Source of the DNA: an uncultured Planctomycetaceae bacterium | GTDB lineage: Bacteria; Planctomycetota; Planctomycetia; Pirellulales; Pirellulaceae | Length of the DNA stretch: 8,785 bases | NCBI GenBank assembly: GCA_937904535.1 | Contig: CALELC010000218.1 | Span: 1-8,785, forward strand | Reading direction: 5' to 3' | Shown: in pieces, positions 1 to 6,120 of the stretch | Numbering within the stretch: the stretch's first letter is position 1 | Layout: each line of letters starts with the position of its first letter | The notes under the pieces: generated by a model | Told to the model about the DNA's origin: nothing | The model's database searches: none | Seen by the model: the letters and a program-made list of their open reading frames with translations, nothing else | Made by a program: the position numbers and the translations under genes

Positions 1-309
1 ATGATCACCAACGATGTCGACGAAGCAATTCTAATGGCCGATCGTATCGTCCCGCTCAACCCTGGTCCACCCGCATCGCTCGGACCAATCTTCTCCGTTG
101 ACCTTGAGCGGCCTCGAGAACGTGTAGCACTCAATCATGACTCGCAGTTCCAGGGACTGCGAAATGCCATCACTCACTACCTCATCGCCGTTCGCGACAG
201 GTCTCGTGCAGCTGCTGAAGATGCCGGTGATGTGACGAGGACTCTGCCGCAGCTAACGCCTCAGGTATTTCGGACTCCTTCCCGCACGCTGTTCAACCTT
301 CCCATTTGA
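1..309 (+). CDS. Nitrate ABC transporter ATP-binding protein, NrtC-like (5' partial, C-terminal end only)
   Basis: This is the last 102 residues of an ABC ATPase; the nucleotide-binding core (Walker A, signature, Walker B) must lie upstream of the window. The ATG at base 1 is therefore an internal methionine, not a start. The segment opens at the H-loop (MITNDVDEAILMADRIV) and aligns with MITHDVDEALFMSDRVV in the next gene, followed in both by a GP-containing stretch and RPRER. The usual switch histidine is Asn here (fourth residue of the window). The protein ends about 100 residues after the H-loop, so it lacks the NrtA-like solute-binding domain fused to cyanobacterial NrtC. By family and context it would power nitrate (or nitrite/cyanate) uptake at the inner face of the membrane, paired with the second ATPase 13 bases downstream. 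The exact substrate is inferred from the downstream reductases. Confidence 0.85.
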   Translation: MITNDVDEAILMADRIVPLNPGPPASLGPIFSVDLERPRERVALNHDSQFQGLRNAITHYLIAVRDRSRAAAEDAGDVTRTLPQLTPQVFRTPSRTLFNLPI

Positions 310-311
310 CC

Positions 312-316
312 AGGAG
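312..316 (+). promoter_or_regulatory. Ribosome binding site of nrtD
   Basis: AGGAG lies six bases before the ATG at 323, in the 13-base gap after the upstream stop. It supports ATG 323 as the start. Confidence 0.7.
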
Positions 317-322
317 CAGATC

Positions 323-1129
323 ATGCGCGGTTATGTCGAGATGTTTCGGCTGGGAAAAACCTATGACACTCCCAACGGTCCGGCTGTGATTGTTGAAGAG
401 TTCGATTTGAATCTGCAACAAGGCGAATATGTGAGCCTGCTTGGTCACTCAGGCTGCGGAAAAAGCACAGTTTTGACAATGGTGGCAGGGCTCAACTCCA
501 TCACCCATGGAGGCGTGGCGATCGCTGGTCGCGAGATCACCGGTCCAGGTCCGGATCGCGGCATCGTCTTTCAATCTCCTTGTCTCATGCCTTGGATGAC
601 CGCGATGCAAAATGTGATGCTCGGGGTCAACCAGGTATTCCCTCACGGCACGCCTCGCCAGCGTCATGACATTGCAGCCTACTACCTCACTCTCGTCGGG
701 CTCGGTACCAGTTTACATCGGCGTGCGAGCGATCTGAGTCAAGGGATGCAGCAGCGAGTCGGCATCGCTCGAGCATTCGCGCTGCGACCGAAGATGTTGC
801 TGCTTGACGAGCCGTTTGGAATGCTCGACTCGCTCACACGCATGGAGTTGCAAGAGATTCTCCAGGACATCCTGACTCGTGAACAAACCACGACGCTGAT
901 GATCACCCATGATGTCGATGAAGCGCTGTTTATGAGTGACCGAGTCGTGATGATGACCAATGGTCCGCGAGCACGTGTGGGAGCGATTTTTCAGGTTCCG
1001 TTCTCGCGGCCGCGGGAGCGGACGCAAGTTTTGGAACATCCCGAGTACTACGAGTACCGCAAACGCATGATTCAATTCCTTGAGCAGCAGGATCGCCAAC
1101 GAGCGTCGACAGGAACACGCAGCGCATGA
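323..1129 (+). CDS. nrtD: Nitrate ABC transporter ATP-binding protein NrtD
   Basis: Complete 268-residue ABC ATPase of the nitrate/taurine/sulfonate importer group; it hydrolyses ATP at the cytoplasmic face to drive substrate import. Visible motifs are Walker A GHSGCGKST (residues 41-49), Q-loop Gln84 in VFQSPCLMPW, signature LSQGM (138-142), Walker B MLLLDEP (158-164), D-loop MLDS (167-170) and switch His196 in ITHDVDEAL. The stretch RVVMMTNGPRARVG after the H-loop is typical of the NrtC/NrtD group. The signature has Gln where LSGGQ or LSGGM has Gly; NrtC/D proteins are known to vary here. The length is normal for a stand-alone ATPase. The stop overlaps the start of the GAF gene by ATGA. The upstream paralogue probably forms a heterodimer with it. 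ABC ATPase is certain; nitrate as substrate rests on subfamily look and on the reductase genes downstream. Confidence 0.9.
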   Translation: MRGYVEMFRLGKTYDTPNGPAVIVEEFDLNLQQGEYVSLLGHSGCGKSTVLTMVAGLNSITHGGVAIAGREITGPGPDRGIVFQSPCLMPWMTAMQNVMLGVNQVFPHGTPRQRHDIAAYYLTLVGLGTSLHRRASDLSQGMQQRVGIARAFALRPKMLLLDEPFGMLDSLTRMELQEILQDILTREQTTTLMITHDVDEALFMSDRVVMMTNGPRARVGAIFQVPFSRPRERTQVLEHPEYYEYRKRMIQFLEQQDRQRASTGTRSA

Positions 1130-1998
1130 ATACCACAACTCAAACTCCAACGAGTCGATTTCTAGCCACTTACGAGGTGTATGATGTTGCACCCGATGGA
1201 GAAATTCACGAAGTGACGTCCCAGGGGGAGCTGGCAGCAGTCGTGCGGCCGGTGGCGGTGAGCGGACTGCCTCGGATCGTTGATGATCGCGCGTTATTGC
1301 CGGAGGAAATCGCTGCCGTGCTAGCGTTCCCCATCTATCGCGATGGGCAGATCGTGTCCGTGGTGGCGTTTGCAGCTGCCACCCAGCCGGGCTCCCTGGG
1401 GGTGTTTGAGATTTGGGAACCCCACGGTGAGTTTGAGGAGGTCAAACTCTCGCAAGGTTACTACTGCGAGCTTGAGCGATTTCAAAATGTAAGTTCTTTT
1501 ATCCGCTTCGAAAAAGGAAGCGGCTTGCCCGGACTGGTGTGGCAGAGGCGATGCGCCGTCGTTCACAATGATCTGCCTAATCACCCCGGCTTCCTTCGTG
1601 CTGCCGGTGCTGCCGCCGAGGCATTGACCACCGCGGTCGGCATTCCGATTTTTGATGATGACTTCGTCGCCGCCGTGGTACTTATCAGTTCTGCGAGGTC
1701 ACCGCTGGCCAGAGGGATTGAAATCTGGGCACCCGACGAGCGCGGATTTGAACTGGTCGAGGGTTCTTATCCCAGTCTGGATGCGGCCTTTCATCTTCCC
1801 GCACGGGCGCGATTAGCGCATGACGGCGGACTACCAGGACTCGCTCGTGAGCACGGAGGAGCTTGCGTCTCCCATGAGGCGTCGTGCTACGCAGCCGGCA
1901 GAACATTATCCGATGAACAGGCGGAGCGGCACCACGGTTTGGCTCTCCCCTATTACGACGGTGCTCAATTGATGTCGGTTGTAGTGTTGTTGTTTTAG
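1126..1998 (+). CDS. GAF-repeat protein, putative sensor in the nitrate operon
   Basis: A 290-residue soluble protein built of about three GAF-like units with no visible kinase, DNA-binding, cyclase or membrane segment. Unit 1 (about residues 15-86) contains SGLPRIVDD and AFPIYRDGQIVSVVAF. Unit 2 (about 93-190) contains FEIWEP, GSGLPGLVWQ and VGIPIFDDDFVAAVVLISSA. Unit 3 (about 197-290) contains IEIWAP, GGLPGLARE and LALPYYDGAQLMSVVVLLF. The G-x-GLPG turn, the helix ending in (G/A)(I/L)P, and the closing hydrophobic strand recur in register. The protein stops right at the last strand of unit 3, and unit 1 looks shortened. Its ATG overlaps the nrtD stop (ATGA), with AGGA at 1111-1114, so it is translationally coupled to the transporter. 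GAF domains bind small ligands; the nitrate receptor NreA of Staphylococcus is a GAF protein, so nitrate or nitrite sensing is a reasonable guess but only inference. The partner that receives the signal is not visible. Confidence 0.75.
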   Translation: MNTTTQTPTSRFLATYEVYDVAPDGEIHEVTSQGELAAVVRPVAVSGLPRIVDDRALLPEEIAAVLAFPIYRDGQIVSVVAFAAATQPGSLGVFEIWEPHGEFEEVKLSQGYYCELERFQNVSSFIRFEKGSGLPGLVWQRRCAVVHNDLPNHPGFLRAAGAAAEALTTAVGIPIFDDDFVAAVVLISSARSPLARGIEIWAPDERGFELVEGSYPSLDAAFHLPARARLAHDGGLPGLAREHGGACVSHEASCYAAGRTLSDEQAERHHGLALPYYDGAQLMSVVVLLF

Positions 1999-2044
1999 CG
2001 TTTGATCCGCGAATTCCTTTCGGTCCCAATAGAACGCAGGATTC
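1999..2044 (+). other. Short intergenic gap between GAF gene and BC-fusion gene
   Basis: Forty-six bases between a TAG stop and the next ATG, the widest gap in the window. I see no convincing promoter or terminator. A 5-base inverted repeat (GCGTT at 1998-2002, AACGC at 2033-2037) is too weak to call a hairpin. An in-frame TAG at 2030-2032 limits how far upstream the next gene can begin. The only Shine-Dalgarno-like sequence is AGGA at 2038-2041, just three bases from the ATG. Confidence 0.5.
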
Positions 2045-3808
2045 ATGAGTACAACGCTGCCGGTAATCGAACGTTCAACTGATATTATCAGTCAGTTGCT
2101 GCGCGATCAGCAAGACCTATCAGCAGTCGAGCGGTTTGCACGCAGCTCCAGCGCGCAGCGGTTTGAAAATCGGTACCCAACCAGACGATCAGCCAGTTCG
2201 GTGGAAGGTCGTGGCGAAGAACCAGCGGATTTCGCTCCCGCTCAAGCACGCTATTACCGGGACCTGCTGCCCGCATCACCACCGGGGCCAGGACAGCAGT
2301 ATGCGTTTGAAGTGAATCTCGATAAGTGCAGCGGATGCAAGGCGTGTGTGGTCGCTTGTCACACTTTAAATGGATTGGAAGAGGACGAAGCATGGCGACG
2401 TGTCGGAACGGTTGTTCACTCGGGGCCGGTTGGCCAAGTGCAACATGTGACCACGGGCTGCCATCACTGCGAAGACCCAGGCTGCCTGCGCGGCTGTCCC
2501 GTTAAGGCCTATGACAAAGATAAAGTAACGGGGATTGTGCGGCACCTCGATGATCAATGCATCGGCTGCAAGTACTGCACCATGATGTGTCCGTATGAGG
2601 TGCCGAAGTATAGCGACCGCCTAGGAATCGTTCGCAAATGCGATATGTGCCAGCAGCGGCTGACGCAAGGCGAAGCCCCGGCGTGTGTTCAGGCCTGCCC
2701 CAATGAAGCCATCGCGATCACAATTGTCGCGGGGGGAAAGAGTTCAACTGATTTCGCGCAGGGCAATCTAACCGAGCGGCGACTAGCGCCCGGCGCACCG
2801 CAATCAACCCTCACTTATCCCACAACCCAATTCAAGACGAACCGCCCGGCGAGTTTCTACTCCGCTATTCCGCAAGATAGCGGGGTGGATCAAGTTGCGG
2901 AGGATCACTGGCCCTTGGCGGCGATGCTGGTGACGACCCAAATCAGTATTGGAATGGTCCTTGTCGAACGGTTGGGAGCTGCGGGGATGCTGCTGGGAGG
3001 GCAACCGGCCTCCGATGCGGCTACTCGGGTAACTGCAACGGTGGCGTTGCTCATCGGTGGTATTGGACTGGGACTTGCGCCACTGCACCTCGGACAACCG
3101 CTTCGCGCCTGGCGCGTGTTTCTCGGTCTACGTACCAGCTGGCTTTCCCGGGAAGCGGTGTTGTTGGGCAAGTACATCGGTCTGCTCGCGTGCGCCGCAG
3201 GCGTGCTGTGGCTAAGTGCTGCGAATGGTGCTCTGGCTGGTCAGTGGGGCGATGTGATTCCGCCGATTGCGGCAGATGCTGTGCTCTTCACTTCGTTAGT
3301 TCTGGGCCTCGCGGGACTCTACAGTAGTGCCCAGATCTACATCGTTACCGGTCGCAGAGTTTGGCGAGCCGCCCGAACACTTCCACGGTTTTTTGGCGCA
3401 GCGGTCGTCGGCGGCTTGGCCTGTCTGGTGCCGGTCGCCTTTGGCACCGGCAACGTTGAGGTTGCGAGGTCATTGTGCGCCGGCGTCGCCTTCCTGCTGG
3501 TTCTCAAGTTGAGTTGGGAGTGCTCCCACCTGCTGGACGGTGGTTCGAAGGGGGATGAGCTTGACAGGCGTAGCCGCCGACTTGCACTTGGGCCGCTGAG
3601 AAAGTTGACAGTCACCCGATTTGTCGCAGGGGCGGCAGCAGTCGTAATCGCCGCGTTGCTGGCGGGCCTGGCGTCATCGAATCACTCTGGAATCGGGATT
3701 GCGATCAGTTGCGGAGTCGCATTGTTGGTGGCCAGTGGTGAACTCTGTGAACGCTTGTTGTATTTCTCAAGCGCGGTCTATGAGCGAATGCCGGGGACAC
3801 TGAAATGA
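2045..3808 (+). CDS. DmsB-DmsC-type fusion: four-cluster ferredoxin plus eight-helix membrane anchor of a molybdoenzyme
   Basis: A 587-residue fusion of an electron-transfer subunit and a membrane anchor. Residues 95-218 hold four cysteine groups: C95/98/101/105, C139/142/147/151, C172/175/178/182 and C199/202/214/218. These 16 cysteines match the four [4Fe-4S] clusters of DmsB/NrfC-like proteins. From residue 289 on there are about eight hydrophobic helices (near 289-310, 329-349, 370-393, 408-434, 449-469, 472-496, 524-544, 548-574), and the stretch HLGQPLRAWRVFLGLRTSWL is typical of DmsC/YnfH anchors. Residues 1-90 are a polar N-terminal extension without a signal peptide. The predicted role is to take electrons from membrane quinol and pass them through the clusters to the catalytic subunit encoded immediately downstream with an ATGA overlap. 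With no Tat signal on either protein, the ferredoxin part should face the cytoplasm. The start is the first ATG after an in-frame stop at 2030-2032. Fusion and domain calls are firm; quinol oxidation is inferred. Confidence 0.9.
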   Translation: MSTTLPVIERSTDIISQLLRDQQDLSAVERFARSSSAQRFENRYPTRRSASSVEGRGEEPADFAPAQARYYRDLLPASPPGPGQQYAFEVNLDKCSGCKACVVACHTLNGLEEDEAWRRVGTVVHSGPVGQVQHVTTGCHHCEDPGCLRGCPVKAYDKDKVTGIVRHLDDQCIGCKYCTMMCPYEVPKYSDRLGIVRKCDMCQQRLTQGEAPACVQACPNEAIAITIVAGGKSSTDFAQGNLTERRLAPGAPQSTLTYPTTQFKTNRPASFYSAIPQDSGVDQVAEDHWPLAAMLVTTQISIGMVLVERLGAAGMLLGGQPASDAATRVTATVALLIGGIGLGLAPLHLGQPLRAWRVFLGLRTSWLSREAVLLGKYIGLLACAAGVLWLSAANGALAGQWGDVIPPIAADAVLFTSLVLGLAGLYSSAQIYIVTGRRVWRAARTLPRFFGAAVVGGLACLVPVAFGTGNVEVARSLCAGVAFLLVLKLSWECSHLLDGGSKGDELDRRSRRLALGPLRKLTVTRFVAGAAAVVIAALLAGLASSNHSGIGIAISCGVALLVASGELCERLLYFSSAVYERMPGTLK

Positions 3809-6120
3809 GCCGGATCCCCGAATCTTTCACGAACATTGGGCGTCGGTTTCGAGCACTCCCACAGTGGTTGCAGCAGCGGGACGGTGCAATGACGCGTGAG
3901 TTGCTGCTTCACCCAGGGGCTCATGGCCTGGGGATGACGCCTGATGCGCTGCAAGCCGACCAGACAACGACGGCGGTCTGCGGCTATTGCAGCACAGGTT
4001 GCGGTCTGCGAATGCATTTGCGGGGTGAGACGGCCGTCGGCTTGACCCCGGCAACCGAGTATCCGGTCAACCTTGGGATGGCCTGTCCCAAGGGCTGGGA
4101 GGCACTGCGGGTGCTCGACAGCGAAGATCGCGCGACGGTGCCGTTGTTGCGCATGCCTGACGGTGGCCTGCAACGCATTTCCTGGGATGCCGCCCTACGG
4201 ACTTTTACCACTCGTCTCAAATCGATTCAGCAGACCCACGGGAACGAATCGGTCGCTTTTCTGAGCACTGGCCAAATCGCCTGTGAGGAAATGGCACTGC
4301 TCGGGGCGCTGACCAAGTTTGGGATGGGTATCGTCCATGGAGATGGAAACACGCGGCAATGTATGGCCACGGCGGTAGCCGCCTACAAAGAATCTTTTGG
4401 CTTCGATGCACCACCTTTCACCTATGAGGATTTCGAACAGTCGGATTGCTTGGTGTTCGTTGGCTCGAACCTGTGCGTCGGCCATCCGATTATGTGGGAG
4501 CGAGTTCTCCGAAATCGACACCGTCCCGAAATCATTGTGATTGACCCGCGGTGTACTGAGACAGCGGCTGCAGCCACACAACATCTGCAGCTACGGCCAA
4601 AAACGGACTTGGTTTTGCTGTACGGGATCACCCAGCAATTGATCTTCAATGATTGGATCGACCATGCCTTTGTTGCGGAGCACACCACAGGGTTTGATGT
4701 TTTGGCGGCTCATGTCGCCGCGTACACACCAGACGTGGTTGCTGAACAGACCGGATTGTCGCGTGAGGCAGTCATCCGCGCCGCTCACTGCATTGGGACC
4801 GGGCGAGCGGTTTCGCTGTGGTGGACGATGGGAATCAATCAAAGTTACGAAGGGACCCGAACCGCCCAGGCAATCATCAATATCGCACTCATCACGGGGA
4901 ACATTGGTCGCCCTGGCACAGGCGCCAATAGTGTCACCGGACAATGTAACGCCATGGGGTCGCGTCTGTGGAGCAACACGACGAACTTACTGGGACATCA
5001 CCGCTTTGAATCTGCCACCGATCGACAAAAAGTAGCTAATGCGCTTGGGATTGACGTTGCCTGCATTCCCGATCGCGGTAGCTGGTCCTATGACCGGATC
5101 CTTCAAGGCATTCGGGACGGTGAAATACGTGCGTTATGGGTGATTGCGACAAATCCGGCACATAGCTGGATTGACCAATCTGAAGCTCGTGAATTGCTCA
5201 ACCGACTCGATTTTCTTGTGGTGCAGGATATGTACACCACGAGCGAGACGGCACGACATGCGGATCTCCTCCTGCCCGCTGCGGGGTGGGGCGAGAAGGA
5301 GGGAACCTTTATCAACAGCGAGCGGCGGTATGGGCTGATTAAGAAGGTCCGCAGGGCACCGGGGGAAGCGCTCTCTGATTTCGCGATTTTTCGGGCTGTC
5401 GCACATTACTGGGGGCTCGAGGAGATGTTCTCGCAGTGGAGCAACCCTGAGTCCGTCTTTCGGCTGCTGCAGCGTCTGAGTGAGGGCCAGCCATGCGACA
5501 TCACAGGCATTGCGGGATATGCACATCTGAATGCGTGCGGAGGAATCCAGTGGCCATGGTCGGAGCAAGACGCTGCCAGGAGCGATGCACCGGCCACCCA
5601 CCGGCGATTGTTTACCGATGGACATTTCCTTCATCCCGACCAGCGCGCCCGGTTGATTGTTGCTGACCCCGCCCGGCCGCCGGAGCCGACTTGCGAAGCC
5701 TACCCATTCATCCTTTTGACGGGTCGTGGCACCGTCAGCCAATGGCATACGCAAACTCGGACCAGCAAAAGTCCGATCCTTCGTCAACTTTACCCCAGTC
5801 GTGCCTATGTCGAACTACATCCTCAAGATGGTGAACGCCTCGGCGTCAGCAATGGCGATCAGGTTCGGATTTCCTCGCGGCGAGGAGCGATCACCGTCAT
5901 CGCCAGTATCACTTCGACAGTGCAGCCTGGGCATGCATTCCTGCCGATGCATGACGAACAAACCAATCAACTGACGCTCGCACACTTTGACCCCTACAGC
6001 CGGCAACCCAGCTATAAGGACTGCGCGGTGTCAATTTCGGCGGTTCGAGCGGGTAAGAAGCCAACGCACGTTGAACCGGATCCGTCGCCTCGAACAAAGG
6101 AGCACCAAGCAAATGAGTGA
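3805..6120 (+). CDS. nasA: Assimilatory nitrate reductase catalytic subunit (NarB/NasA type, molybdopterin)
   Basis: A 771-residue molybdopterin oxidoreductase that would reduce nitrate to nitrite in the cytoplasm. The N-terminal [4Fe-4S] cluster is bound by C59, C62, C66 and C94 (CGYCSTGC and MACPKGWEAL, with the conserved Lys96). Cys186 in NTRQCMATAVAAYKESFG matches the Mo-ligand cysteine of NarB/NasA/NapA enzymes. Other family marks are GQCNAMGSR (379-387), IATNPAHSW (447-455), and the C-terminal dinucleotide-binding domain from about 632 with TGRGTVSQWHTQTRT and PSYKDCAVSI. It lacks the C-terminal BFD-like [2Fe-2S] domain of Klebsiella-type NasA, so it is closer in layout to cyanobacterial NarB (symbol narB would also fit). 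No Tat signal is seen: RRF near residue 13 is not followed by a hydrophobic stretch. The start ATG overlaps the stop of the BC fusion, with GGGGA at 3793-3797 seven bases upstream. A formate dehydrogenase is the main alternative; the Cys motif and the nitrite reductase neighbour favour nitrate. Confidence 0.92.
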   Translation: MSRIPESFTNIGRRFRALPQWLQQRDGAMTRELLLHPGAHGLGMTPDALQADQTTTAVCGYCSTGCGLRMHLRGETAVGLTPATEYPVNLGMACPKGWEALRVLDSEDRATVPLLRMPDGGLQRISWDAALRTFTTRLKSIQQTHGNESVAFLSTGQIACEEMALLGALTKFGMGIVHGDGNTRQCMATAVAAYKESFGFDAPPFTYEDFEQSDCLVFVGSNLCVGHPIMWERVLRNRHRPEIIVIDPRCTETAAAATQHLQLRPKTDLVLLYGITQQLIFNDWIDHAFVAEHTTGFDVLAAHVAAYTPDVVAEQTGLSREAVIRAAHCIGTGRAVSLWWTMGINQSYEGTRTAQAIINIALITGNIGRPGTGANSVTGQCNAMGSRLWSNTTNLLGHHRFESATDRQKVANALGIDVACIPDRGSWSYDRILQGIRDGEIRALWVIATNPAHSWIDQSEARELLNRLDFLVVQDMYTTSETARHADLLLPAAGWGEKEGTFINSERRYGLIKKVRRAPGEALSDFAIFRAVAHYWGLEEMFSQWSNPESVFRLLQRLSEGQPCDITGIAGYAHLNACGGIQWPWSEQDAARSDAPATHRRLFTDGHFLHPDQRARLIVADPARPPEPTCEAYPFILLTGRGTVSQWHTQTRTSKSPILRQLYPSRAYVELHPQDGERLGVSNGDQVRISSRRGAITVIASITSTVQPGHAFLPMHDEQTNQLTLAHFDPYSRQPSYKDCAVSISAVRAGKKPTHVEPDPSPRTKEHQANE
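6096..6102 (+). promoter_or_regulatory. Ribosome binding site that sets the nirA start
   Basis: AAAGGAG sits ten bases before the ATG at 6113, inside the 3' end of the nitrate reductase gene. It supports 6113 over the in-frame upstream ATG at 5987. Confidence 0.75.

Noticed and set aside
713..1192. Minus-strand open frame of 159 codons across the nrtD/GAF junction
   Set aside because: It mirrors the nrtD coding sequence, including the Walker B and H-loop regions, and has no recognisable motif.
1998..2037. Possible stem-loop between the GAF gene and the BC fusion (GCGTT/AACGC)
   Set aside because: Only five base pairs with a loop of about 30 bases and no T-run; not enough for a terminator or regulatory hairpin.
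3805..3891. Possible Tat signal at the nitrate reductase N-terminus (RRF near residue 13)
   Set aside because: No twin-arginine consensus with a following hydrophobic stretch; residues after it are polar (LPQWLQQRDG). The N-terminus looks like a normal cytoplasmic extension.
5134..5787. Minus-strand open frame of 217 codons
   Set aside because: It lies fully opposite the nitrate reductase gene, whose conserved motifs explain the plus strand; the antisense protein shows no recognisable domain.
5987..6112. In-frame upstream ATG extending nirA by 42 residues
   Set aside because: The extension lies wholly inside the nitrate reductase gene, is arginine-rich and low in family resemblance, and ATG 6113 has a good ribosome binding site (AAAGGAG) and starts just before the conserved N-terminal motif.
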